A stretch of DNA of 64,000 nucleotides from Prostheceraeus crozeri (lineage: Eukaryota > Platyhelminthes > Polycladida > Euryleptidae). The stretch is from assembly GCA_907163375.1 (NCBI GenBank), contig CAJQUW010000492.1:1-64000 (forward strand), given 5' to 3'. Positions 33,949 to 44,478 of the stretch are shown here, piece by piece. The notes below the pieces were generated by a model. It had not been told where the DNA came from. It did no database searches and saw only the letters and a list, made by a program, of their open reading frames with translations. A program made the translations under genes and the position numbers. Within the stretch, counting starts at the first letter, position 1, and the number at the start of each line of letters is the position of its first letter.

Positions 33949-34108
33949 GTTATACCGTAGACAAATGTGGTGTATGGAGATTTATTTTCATAGTTTCAAA
34001 ACATTAGTATTCTGCATAGATCACGAGCTTTAGCGGGTGATCTATGCAGAATACGAGTGTTTCGAAACTATGAAAATCTCCATGCATCACATTTGTCTAT
34101 GGTATAAC
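33949..34108. repeat. Long hairpin H8 (72-76-bp arms)
   Basis: 33949-34024 pairs with 34037-34108, about 67 of 72 positions matched plus one 4-nt gap. The loop is GAGCTTTAGCGG, which contains the self-complementary word GAGCTTTAGC-like core. Confidence 0.92.
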
Positions 34109-34109
34109 T

Positions 34110-35700
34110 ATTTTGTACCATATTTATCAGCACAAGGCAATGATAAATCATAGCCTAGTTCTATGATTTTGACCTCCTTATTCAAAAGTCAGTTACTTTT
34201 ACAGTTTTTGATTCAGCTGTGGAAGCAGTTAGTTCCAGATACAATTCTGCTTTGTTCAATTTGATTGTGCCATTGACGCATGAATGACAGGAATTAACAA
34301 AGCCAAAGCATGATAAAACACTAGGCCTAACGAACACTTAACCACACACCAGGGAGATTGTAAAAGAGGTCGAGGAAAGTTGTTGGGTGATGCGCCAGCA
34401 CCAATCAAATTTTGTATCTCAACATGTGCGATGAATAATGAAGGTTTAGAACAGTAGAAATGTCAATTAAGAAGACAGCACTAAAATCGTTTTCGAATTT
34501 CCAGGAAACACGGATGAAGCAATTAATGACCTTCAAATGTAATAATGGTAAACTAATGGAGTTATAATTAGCAAGACAACTGCCACAAAATTGTTCACAA
34601 AAATTCAAAGAAATATAATATGTTTCTCAAGCAAACAATCTTAAGTAATAAGCTATCAAAGATAACCAAAACAGTAACACAAATTAGCAAGTTAAGTTGA
34701 ATTAACTGGACAATTTTATGTTCAAATCCGGAACCGATGAAGAATAAGAAATAAGTGGCTAGTAAGCAAATGAAAACCAAATGGATCAAGGAAATGCATT
34801 CTATCGTGATATCAACGCTACGTAATATTAACTATTCTAATATGGTATATCACCTTTTTTCCAGTATATGAATCGAACCAATTGTGATATTGGTATAGAG
34901 CATGCTCTCTCATCAAGTGTGAAAGTAACTGAAATATTCTTACAAATGAGCATTTCAGCTATTTTCACACTTTCATAGCAAAACTATGAAGTTATGGAAA
35001 TTTATTCTTTTATGTCCTATGAAAGAATAACTCATAACTATGGTACAAGTAGATTTAATCCATTCAAATTGTGATAATGAATAATTTTACTCATTGGTTC
35101 TTGCTGTAGTTCAAATTGACTGATTGCTCTGTTTTGTTTAATTGCAAATAATTTTTCATAACCCATGGCAATGCACAGTGGACGCCTAGGCGATATTTAT
35201 TCATTTGTCCAAGATGTTTATTATCCCATTAATCACAAGACCTGCAGAGTAATTCACAAGATCTGCAGAATAATTGAATATATTGTTATTCAAATAGAAG
35301 CAAACATCTGCCGGATTTCCAAATTTTCGCATCTGACAAACTTTGCCCAATTCCTTCCTATTGATAAACTTGAAGTAATTCGTTGATTAGATCAGTTGGT
35401 AGTTTATAAGAGATGGGCTAATCCATTTCTTTCAAGTGTCTTCTTCTCCTCCCACTCTCTCAATATTCCGAAAACTTGTTGATTAGTAACCTAGTCAGCG
35501 GTGACAGATGAGCATTTCAATGAATTCTTCAGTTTACTGACTTATCTTGTCGGTTGAGAGTCTCATGCACATTCAGAAATTGAATTGAATCTTCAGAAAT
35601 AGAATAATTACGAATTGATGTTTCGGATGATAGGCATAGATTGGAAGAATGAATTTCTGAATGGAAAACATTTTGAGTTGCAGCGCGACTGCAATACAGC
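34110..35700. other. 1.6-kb stretch, no supported gene; one smaller hairpin
   Basis: 34917-34935 (GTGTGAAAGTAACTGAAAT) pairs imperfectly with 34952-34970. Short direct repeats occur near 35230-35275. ORFs of 64-73 codons show nothing recognisable. Confidence 0.5.
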
Positions 35701-35704
35701 AGAC

Positions 35705-35770
35705 AGACGAAGGTTCTGCAGGGAACGAGGCCGAAAGCTAGACTTTCACTCCGGCTGCTAGGAATCTGCA
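35705..35770. mobile_element. Fragment of foldback family Z
   Basis: About 50 bp match the family start region (CTGCAGGGAACGAGGCCGAA then GACTTTCAC), then the similarity breaks off. Confidence 0.6.
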
Positions 35771-35814
35771 CCTCATGATACGCGCGAGTTGGAACCGGGC
35801 TGCTTTTCCGTATG

Positions 35815-36590
35815 CCCTCAACCCGAGACCGGCCCGGCCCGGCCCCGCTTGCACTCCAAAATATGAGGCCCTGGCCCGGCCCGGATGAATTTTGTATCTG
35901 TGCCCGCGTCAGAAAGTTTATCGTTTTGCGCACTGTAGCATCCTTAACAAGGATATCAATTACGCTAGTTGAGTGTAATTGCCTTAAGAATCATTCCAAA
36001 CGTCTAATTGTTTATCACGTGATCTAATGTTTTAGGGCCTCTGTGCCATCTGTCAGTAAATTGACAACTGTTGAGCAGTAGGATGAATTTTAAACATTTG
36101 ACACACAGTGAATTTTCATTTCTTTTAAATGTTGTACATACACTTGTATATAACGTCTATGACAAATAATTTGTAACTTATTTGATGTGCTGCAGCTGTC
36201 ATTGTTGTTAGTTACATTTAGCTTAGAGCGTGGAAAACGAATTGCACTGAAGACATGAAGCCTATTTGAAAAGTGAGGTCATTAAGTTAAAAGTTGAACT
36301 AAGTATTGAATCGACTCTTTTGACCAAAATTCCAGGGAAGTGTTACTTACTTATCGTCTATCGATTGTTGTTTCTGCTTGAGAAAGCATATTTATGACCA
36401 TCCCGTCGTATTCATTTCATGTCATTGCGAACAAAGTTGATGAGCCACCATGTAAAAATGATTCAGAGCATTTAAATGATCAAATGATGAAGATATTCCT
36501 ACTTTCCGACATAATAAATATCGGTGGCCCGGGTACTAGATATTTCAGGCCTGGCCGGCCCGGCCCGGTTCCAGTTCTGGGTGAGAGTCT
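35815..36590. mobile_element. Possible MITE with GC-rich GGCCCGG inverted ends
   Basis: 35815-35885 is built of GGCCCGG words and is roughly the inverse of 36525-36590 (CTCAACCCGAGACC pairs with the complement of CTCACCCAGAACT, with AATAT and GGCC blocks in the same order). Between them the DNA is AT-rich. Target duplication not identified, so the exact ends are uncertain. Confidence 0.4.
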
Positions 36591-36718
36591 AACCCATTAT
36601 GGATGGAAATTGTCAGTAATAACACTGCACTTGTTAACTGACCCACAGACAACCACATAGAAGTTGCGAACTAATTACTGTTATAATATTGCTATATTCC
36701 CCTTTAAGCAATAAAGTA

Positions 36719-36776
36719 GTTGAACCAAAATCTATGCAGAAATCGAGTGCGCGTTAGCGTAGATTTTGAGTTCAAC
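36719..36776. repeat. Hairpin H9 (19-20-bp arms)
   Basis: 36719-36737 pairs with 36757-36776 (one gap, one mismatch). The loop includes GCGCGTTAGCG. Confidence 0.85.
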
Positions 36777-37039
36777 AGCATCATCTTAGTTTAGCTAAGT
36801 TTAACTATTGGGAGCAGCAGTTGCCTAATTTTGATGTCTATTAAGTCACAGAATATTTCTTTGCACAATAGATGTATTTCTAACAGATATCTAAATTCAA
36901 TGGCTAGGAACATCCTGTTTCCATTTTTTGTCATTTCCAGTTGTCATAATAGTTAGATTCCAATTGGTGAATGACATTTACTTTCATTGCGTTGCTTCGG
37001 AATAATACACGATAACGGAAGGCTTTATCAAAGCTTTAT

Positions 37040-37470
37040 ATAGCTTTATCAAAGGCTTTGTACCTAATGGAATGTAACAACAACAAATGTGATAAACAAT
37101 ATATTGGCGAAACCTCGAGAACAATGAGATCAAGAATATATGAACATTCAAAAGGCCCAGAATCACATGGTCAATACTGCATTGAAACTTCAAAGAGGTC
37201 AAAACAAGGCCGACCGAAATACTGCTTAATCTCATTGATTCTGTGTAACTTTTAAGTTTTTTCCTTTTTTACAGATTTTCTTTTTTTAATCATTTTGATA
37301 TCTTAGGCAATCCATGATTTTGTTGAAATTCTGTTTTACCATACCCATGCTTTACAAAGGTTCTAGGTTGTATTCCTTAGATAGCTTAGTTTAAATTTTC
37401 TTAATGATATTCAATACAATTTCCATTTTCTGTTTCCCCTGATAAAGGCTAAACCGAATTATTGGGAATA
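37040..37470 (+). pseudogene. Penelope-like element remnant, GIY-YIG endonuclease domain
   Basis: 37058-37255 reads 'YLMECNNNKCDKQYIGETSR' followed by 'SRIYEH'. This is the start of the GIY-YIG nuclease fused to Penelope-like reverse transcriptases: the Y-x-x-x-C/YIGET strands, then the conserved Arg and His of the first helix. The catalytic Glu region downstream is not readable, so the domain is truncated or decayed. No RT domain lies upstream. Downstream at about 37438-37465 the words CTGATAA, AAAGGCT and ACCGAA resemble a degraded hammerhead-ribozyme core, as known from PLE terminal regions; this is tentative. Confidence 0.65.
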
Positions 37471-38508
37471 TACAACTATACGGTCGTAGAAAATTGTTTT
37501 GTCATCATTCTTAAATGAATGAATCCCGATCGATGGCGACAAAAGATCAAATTCAAAAGGATATAGCTTGTTGATTGAGACATTACTGTACAACAATGAA
37601 ATAAACGTTTAAAATTGGAGTTTATTTTTTGTGCGCTTTGTAAGTACCTTGGTGATATACTTTGAATTAACACATTGCCATAAATTCCACGCTTTGATAA
37701 CTGCGCATAACATCATCACACTCTCAGATAAACGATCGAATTTAGTTGAATTCAGATGACGATTCATAAGATTACAATGTGAAGATCTCGGATGTGTAAA
37801 AACCATCATAATTCGCAAGGAATAAATATTATCATCGTCAGCTTTTAATTGAATAGCTGTTCGGAGAAGATTTCCTTCTCTTTGATGTTCAAACACAAAA
37901 GCAAAAACAACTCAATTTACTGCTTAGCGCTTGCGATTATAGCTCAGTACATTGTATTCAGCTCAGGAGAACATGGCTGAACATTAATACAACTTGTTAG
38001 CTCCTCTCTTGTTGCATGGACACAAATTGATAGAATAAGTTGATGGAATGGACACAAATAGTTCGAATATTGCTGTAAACGTAAATGCATGGGATGAAAT
38101 AAAATTGACTGCTGCTATGGCTCTGATCGCGGTTATGCGATTTGTGGCATTTGTTTATGAATAATTAAAATTACGCAAAATGGCATAGAGATCGTAGAAC
38201 AGCATTTATGGAACAATTGATGCTGCTATTTAGCTTCCCCACAGATTGTTACCTGTCAATATCTGTTAATCACTTCACTTTCATCATCCTTCATTTTTTT
38301 AGTTCGCATCTCACTGCATAGGTTGTTCATAGAACGTCTTAATCCGCCTGTCCTGTCATCATTCTGTAACCATTCATATTTCATGCTTCTCTCTCTCTCA
38401 AGAACTGAACAGCGTTTATTGACCGATTAGGCCCAAACATGATGATAGAAACATCTCATCGATGATAGAAATGAGACTACCGTTTACATGCATGATGTTT
38501 GGAAGGAT
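37471..38508. other. Unassigned 1-kb stretch
   Basis: No supported gene or repeat. Confidence 0.5.
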
Positions 38509-38581
38509 GAATTACAGAAAGGCACTGCTTTAGCGTCCCTTCCACTTGCCTGCGTTAAAGCAGTGCTTTCTTGGCTAATTC
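38509..38581. repeat. Hairpin H10 (27-29-bp arms)
   Basis: 38509-38535 pairs with 38553-38581; the shared core is GCACTGCTTTA. It ends 6 bp before the SINE described next. Confidence 0.85.
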
Positions 38582-38587
38582 ACGCTC

Positions 38588-38740
38588 TCAACAGATGGTC
38601 CGGTGGCTTTGTGGTTAGGGGGTATGCTTGCACGGCCCCTAGCTCCAATGCCGCGAGTTCAAACCTACCCACGACTGATGAGGCCCAATAGGCCGAAACA
38701 TGTCTCGTGGTGGTTACATCTGTTGATATATATATATGTA
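38588..38740 (+). mobile_element. tRNA-derived SINE carrying a hammerhead ribozyme core
   Basis: A tRNA-like head has a box-A-like TGGCTTTGTGGTTAGGGG (38604-38621) and a box-B-like GAGTTCAAACC (38655-38665), the pol III internal promoter arrangement. A hammerhead core follows at once. The element is bounded by a perfect 10-bp inverted pair, TCAACAGATG (38588-38597) and CATCTGTTGA (38717-38726), and runs into a TA-rich tail. Known biology: SINEs are copied by LINE machinery and encode no protein. Confidence 0.6.
38669..38710 (+). ncRNA. Hammerhead ribozyme (type I topology, minimal stem III)
   Basis: All conserved parts are present in order. Stem I 5' strand is CCACGA (38669-38674), then CTGATGA (38675-38681). 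Stem II is GGCC-CAATA-GGCC (38682-38694), followed by GAAA (38695-38698). Stem III is a two-pair CATG turn, then the cleavage triplet GTC (38702-38704), and stem I 3' strand is TCGTGG (38705-38710), fully complementary over 6 bp. Predicted self-cleavage is between 38704 and 38705. Minimal stem III hammerheads of this kind are known from PLEs and retrozymes, where they process transcripts. Activity is inferred from structure only. Confidence 0.75.
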
Positions 38741-38946
38741 TTCGTATAAACAAGCACAAAACTGGAAATAGCAATTATTGAAAAGAACACCCTTTAAAAA
38801 GAGTGAACAGTAGAAGCGAATGCCCATGACAGTCATCACAGTGAAAAGCAGGGCGAAGAGCGACAGGACCGATGAAGCAAATTGCACCTACGAACAACAG
38901 TTAAGATGTGAAACTTAACACATACTTGGAAGGAAAAGGGAATTTA

Positions 38947-39856
38947 TCAGCAGGGTTTCAAAAGCAAGGACAATCGATCTCTGATGTCAACAAATGAGTG
39001 AGGAATGAAGCATCTGCAGTGTAGTCTGTCAGTAGAAGTCAATACTAATAATATTGCTTTTCTTTGTCTTTTGTGTCTTACTCCCGGATCAGTCACCGTA
39101 TCAGTGAATGATCGCAGTGACAAATTTCCAGAAAACCCCATCTTAACGGTCACTCTGGCAGCATTAAGTGGTTGCTCGATAGCTTAATTAGGCCCCTGAG
39201 CCCCCAAATGATACAATTATGGAGATTGACACTACCCTGCAACTCGAAATGGGCCTCGTCACTCCAAATGATGTCCTCCAATTGTCCATCGTTATCCAAA
39301 AGCCACTCCGCGAACTGCACTCTCTTTTCCTCTTGCTCTTTTGAAGGTGTCTGACCACACTGAGGTTTGTATGATTACAGCTTCAGTTTCCTTATCAGAG
39401 CACAGCTCAGGATTGCATTCCTTTTTGAACATGTATAATGCTGTAGTAGCACTACATGATGCCAAGGGTAACAGCGAACGATGTTAATCTTGTCTTGCAA
39501 CTCCATTGAAAGCAACAATGATGTCGATTGAATTCTTCTGACTTTGAATTTTTGAGTGAATACTATTGATTGAATTTCACAGACAAGAGCATAGACATCT
39601 AACATCTCATGAGTAGTCGCAATAGGCTTGGCATTTGAAAAATACTCTTAAAAATAGAAGGGTAGGGTCTAGATCCTATGTTACCTTCAAGGGTTGACCT
39701 GAGACATGAACACTGACTGTATCTTGTCAAAGTCGAATACTTACAAAACCCCATATAAGATACTCAATAGAATCTATGATACAAAGCTAAATTGAAGAAT
39801 TCTACTCATTAAGAATTTATTTCAAATTTGATCGGAATTCCGGGACGCCCTGTAGT
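38947..39856 (-). pseudogene. Internally deleted IS630/Tc1/mariner-type transposon
   Basis: On the minus strand the 5' terminal-repeat-like TACAGGGCGTCCCGGAATTC lies at about 39853-39834. A probable N-terminus ('MELQDKINIVRCY') follows near 39510. Then, with the DNA-binding region apparently deleted, the catalytic part begins: 'KRVQFAEWLLDNDG', 'WSDEAHFELQGSVNLHN' (first catalytic Asp) and 'ARVTVKMGFSGN'. The 'SDEAHF-x-L-x-G-x-VN' motif is the same as in the 29.7-30.2-kb copy, where it is more decayed. Later catalytic residues are not readable before about 38947, and the 3' terminal repeat was not found. Frame changes make it inactive. Confidence 0.6.
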
Positions 39857-39859
39857 CTT

Positions 39860-40570
39860 TATTTGAATAGTGTCGGATCTCTAAAGTTTGTCAGTGAATT
39901 TGTCAGTTTTGCACATGATTTCATAGAAATCGGGTCAGAATCAAATGGTGATATTAAGCAACTTGTCTAATAGATAGATGGAAATATAAAGGCAAACGCT
40001 ATCTGATGCTTTCCTTTCATGTTCCTTTGTCAATGAGTTCATCAATAGCATGAACTTGCTTGAATCTTCAAATATCGTCACAGTTATATAGGAATCGTAT
40101 CAAGAGGCACTTAATCAGGATAATGACTACTGTTTGCATGCCAACGATTCGATAGTTTAATTTACCAATTACGCAAGTTTGCGTTGCCTTAAAAGCAATT
40201 GCAGTTTCATGATCGATCACCATCGGCTAGGAATGGAATCAATGCAAGTCTTTCTGATGCTCTGTTGAGGACAAATTGATGCGAAACGAAATATGTCTTC
40301 AGTATTATTCTTAAAATAATATTTGCAAGAAAGATCATTATGAGTACATCGGTCCTGATGTGTTCCACTCTCTGCTCTGAGAACATGACTACCTGCGCCT
40401 AACTTGAGTACATTGTCATTCTTGATTTTACTACCAACTAAATATAGATATTCCTTCACTTCGCAGTGAAATCTACATCGGTCTAGATAGCTCGGTCATG
40501 GGCGCCATACCGAGATATGTGAAAGCACGAATAGATTATCAATCACTGCTCTGCCCATTCCCCAGCCTGA
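39860..40570. other. Unassigned stretch
   Basis: A minus-strand 80-codon frame at 40217-40459 shows no known feature. Nothing else supported. Confidence 0.45.
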
Positions 40571-40574
40571 CTTA

Positions 40575-40922
40575 GGGTAAAGCCACATGACGAGTTTTTG
40601 ATCTGCGCTGTAGCCGCTCTGTGAAAATGTTTGTGTTTCAATCGGAGCGGCCACACTAGTAGCTCCAGCTGCGCTGTGGCAGCTTTTCACTGCTAGCTTC
40701 GAGCTGCGATAATTTCTGTCTCAATTATCACAGGTTAAAGCTCTAGTGGTGGGATGATATATTTTTATAACTAACGCAGTAAACCAGCAATTCTGACGAG
40801 TGGCGAGCGGTAATCAACCTGTACGGCTCATTATGAGGCCGCGTAACTCTCACAGCTCAAAGCTTAACAAAGCTGTACGTCGCTGCTAGCTTTAAAACGC
40901 AGCTCGTCATGTGGCTTTACCC
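40575..40922. mobile_element. 348-bp MITE, TA target
   Basis: The left end GGGTAAAGCCACATGACGAG is repeated exactly inverted at the right end, with looser pairing further in. TA flanks both sides (40573-40574 and 40923-40924). No coding capacity. A TA duplication suits Tc1/mariner-type mobilisation; because the flanks read TTA and TAA, a Harbinger relation cannot be fully excluded. Confidence 0.8.
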
Positions 40923-40960
40923 TAAGGGTAAAGTAGTCTTAAAGTTAAAGTTACCCTTAG
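40922..40960. repeat. 39-bp hairpin made of the MITE terminal word
   Basis: CTAAGGGTAA at 40922-40931 is repeated inverted as TTACCCTTAG at 40951-40960, directly abutting the MITE. It looks like a second element reduced to its two ends. Confidence 0.7.
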
Positions 40961-42046
40961 TCTTTAACCTAGTCATACCGGGAACTGAAGCTTGAAACAC
41001 AGTATCAATAATCACAACTTGTAGTGGATGAGTCTTTCCAGCTATTTTAATGTGTCTGTTTGATATCATGAGAATAATGAACATAATCAATCTACATGAC
41101 TTGATGAAAATAATATGCAACTTTCCTGGCGTTTAATTGTCTATTGTGTATGAATAAGCAGAAGGTGAAAAGTCCAGTTTATATATTTTTTTGACCATTC
41201 GGTCTCAGACACTCATCTTTTGACTTCTTTTCAAGTTCAAACGCTCTGATCGACATGGCTGTATTTCTTTATCAAAATCTGGTATGGCCTTCCTTTCATC
41301 AAAGAAAGTGAAAAAATGATAATCAAAGAAATTCATAAAATCAACAACATTCCTAGCAAGGCTAAAAACACACCATATTTCAGATCCTAAATAGCTGACT
41401 AAAATTTGAAAAATAAAGATGCTATTCCCTCAAGCGTGTGTTCCTCATTGGTGTGTGAATTGAGCACTCTGAGAAGTGCTTATCGGATAGTCATATACTC
41501 GCCGCATATAAAACTCGTATAAACGAACTCATCAAAGGTCGGCACATTTTTATCCCCCCACCACACAACAGGTTCAAAATGCTCATGCGGACAAGCTGCG
41601 CTGATAATAGCAGAAACCTATTTCATCAAACAATAAGAGGCTACTAAGAAACCAGAAAATATCAGAAGAACTGCTTTTATTTTAATTGAACTACTTGCTT
41701 CTAGCCGTTTGATAATGCTTGGAGATGTGTGCATAAACTCGAAAGCGCTGGCCCAATAAAGTGCTACAATTTGCTCGAGTGTATTTGCAGAACAATTTCA
41801 AGTAAAGGTAGGTCGCTAACTCATCGAATGATCAAAAGTTGTTACTTTACTTCATAAATAGTATGCATTTTCGAGCTGTCTTCATTCCATGAAACATTTG
41901 TCGTTGACTCACATTGATATTGTCAACTATTTGCTCTTGATGTTAATGCATGGGAAAGTTGAATGTGATATTAAATATTGCATGGATAATCATAAGGTGT
42001 AAATTGATTAATGATGATAACTAAAACTCATTTCGGATACGTGCGA
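40961..42046. other. Unassigned 1.1-kb stretch
   Basis: No supported gene or repeat. Confidence 0.5.
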
Positions 42047-42851
42047 CAGGGTTGGAGCCAGACCGGCGATCGGTGAAGTGAAAACCGGCCGAAACTAAAC
42101 TGGCGTCTCTGTAACCAGCTAACTGGATAGCAGCTGGCCAACTTAGACCGCATCATTCGATTGCTCGACTTCTATATGGCATTAGGATGGCTTGCCGGTA
42201 CTCCGGATAGACAAGAGTTCCCGATGAAGCGCGAAGGTGCTGATTTTTATCAATTTCTATCCAAATTGATCTTCCTTCAGATAATTAGAGAAATAGTTGC
42301 ACATCCATTTTTATACGCATATGAAAAAGAGTGAGCAGTAAGGCGTGTAATGCTTTATCCAAGATAGGGAATAATTGTACGATGGATAGGCCATTGAACA
42401 CACAAAATTAATTTATGTTGGAGTATGCCATTCCGAAAACTCTATTTGAGATCGAGTAGGACTTAAAATTAGATGTGTAAGTAGATAATTGCTGATGGAT
42501 TAGTACTGAATCAGTATCGACATACACTTGATGCCGAAAAAACAACTATGAAAACTTTGTGGTACTCATTACGGAAAATCAAGCTTCAGCTACTGTACAA
42601 TCAGAATCCTGGAGCAAAAACAGCCGTGAATTCAGTAATACATAGACTTATTACCTTAACTTATTAATGTATACTTCAAATTATTTGTCTTTGAACATAA
42701 TTCGCTACAAAACGAAAAGAACAACAAAAGTCAATGAATTTTCATCATGAGTCATCGCCTACCAGTTTTTCCAAGTTCCTAAGCTGCTTTATCATCGCCA
42801 ATCGGACGGCCGGTCTTCAAAAGTTTTGGTCCGCGGCCGGCTCCAACCCTG
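42047..42851. mobile_element. hAT-type nonautonomous element (805 bp)
   Basis: Left end CAGGGTTGGAGCCAGACCGG; the right end is the inverse of CAGGGTTGGAGCCGGCCGCG. The 8-bp flanks ACGTGCGA and ACTTCCGG match at 5 of 8 positions, as expected for an old 8-bp duplication. The CAGGG start is typical of hAT. No transposase. Confidence 0.65.
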
Positions 42852-42859
42852 ACTTCCGG

Positions 42860-43360
42860 TACATCTTCGATCGTGAAATGAATCATGCCAAGACCCATAG
42901 AAATGCGATATTTTATGTTTTTCAAGAGGACTGGATTGCTGGTATTTGCTTTGCATAATAAGTTAGGAATCAACGCTAATCACTAAGAGTTGTTTGTTTA
43001 CGATTGCAAAAATCTGCGGCTCATCTAGAATCTAGGAAAGGATTTTTTAATTTGATAGCAGACAGTCGTCAGTAATGAGGCAGTTATGCGTCTGAAGATA
43101 ATGAATTTTCCAATCCTTTATCCTTTTTCAAATGTATAAGCTTTGCACGACAACAGCTACGGAAATCACATTTATTCAAACTAAATTATTTTATGAATTT
43201 TGAATTGATATATTTGTATTGATTATCACTTATGTTATTATACAAATAGATCTACATGCACACATACGGCAGTGAGACCAGACGTCACGGATTCCACAAC
43301 CAAAAGCAATGAACTACAAAGTTTTATTCGCCGATACGAGGAGTCACTCGCATACTTGGA
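42860..43360. other. Unassigned stretch
   Basis: Nothing recognised. Confidence 0.5.
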
Positions 43361-43364
43361 ATAC

Positions 43365-44067
43365 AATGTAAATCGTACGCTACCAAACCGTTGACATGCC
43401 TCCTACCAAATGCTTCTCTTTCTTCCTGTAGTCACACTTGTATCATAATCAACTGTAGATCAAATACTTTTCAAAAGCTGATGTCAGATGTGAGTATTTC
43501 TTGCAGATTTTGTGCAAGGAATTTGTTCATAGTTCTGTTCAGAGTGCCCAAAAGCACTCAATTTAGTGACAACCCCGCACTGTAAACCGTAAGCTACCAA
43601 CACGATGGAATACTTCCTTCCAAATGCTTTATTGCTTTTCATTTGGTAGCGTTTTTTCTGTCTGGTAGCAACAACCAGACCTGCATGGTGCCTACGAGAT
43701 GATTCTCTTTCTCCTAGTTGCATAAGTATGCTAATAAAGCATAATCAACTGTAGATCAAATACTTTTCATAAGCTGAAGTCAGATGTGAGTATTTCTTGC
43801 AGATTTTGTGCAAGGAATTTGTTCATAGTTCTGTTCAGAGTGCCCAAAAGCACTCAATTTAGTGACAACCCCGCACTGTAAACCGTAAGCTACCAAACCG
43901 ATGGAATACTTGCTACCAAATGCTTTATTGCTTTTCATTTGGTAGCGTTTTTTCTGTCTGGTAGCAACAACCAGACCTGCATGGTGCCTACCAGATGCTT
44001 TTCCTTCTTCTAGTTGCATAAGTATGCTAATAAAGCATAATCAAATGTAGGTCAAATACTTTTCATA
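43365..44067. repeat. 296-bp tandem repeat, two full units plus a partial
   Basis: Units at about 43476-43771 and 43772-44067 are nearly identical. A shorter, internally deleted unit precedes them from about 43365. Each holds CACTGTAAACCG and many GGTAGC/GCTACC words. The duplicated 79-codon minus-strand frames (43484-43723 and 43780-44019) arise from the repeat and have no recognised domain. Confidence 0.85.
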
Positions 44068-44478
44068 ATATTGTATGATGAATGATACCAAATTTCTACT
44101 GTTAGAGTTGAGAATTAAGAGCATGAGTTGAAATCAATGCTATCAATAACTGTTTATCCGATTTACATGATTTACATGGTAATTTCAAAGTTTGCAGTGG
44201 AATGACTTATGGTAGATTTCAAATTTAGACTTCATTTTCTAGCAATCTTTCTAATTTATTTTCATGACGATTCCGTACATCTAAGAACTTTCAAAGTTTA
44301 CGTTTTGCATGCTAGAAATTCGCTCACAGTTTTGAAGCACCATTCCCTATTACTTCTTGAACTTAATTGTATTTTGTCATGATGCACATACATTGCGAAT
44401 CATTTGAGATGATTTTGAAGGTTATAGACACCTATGTCATTCCATACCTGTGACAGTCTCAAAAATGATGCTTCCTAG

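Noticed and set aside
43484-44019. Two similar 79-codon minus-strand ORFs as a paralogous gene pair
   Set aside because: They are copies of a 296-bp tandem repeat with no recognised domain; the similarity comes from the DNA repeat.
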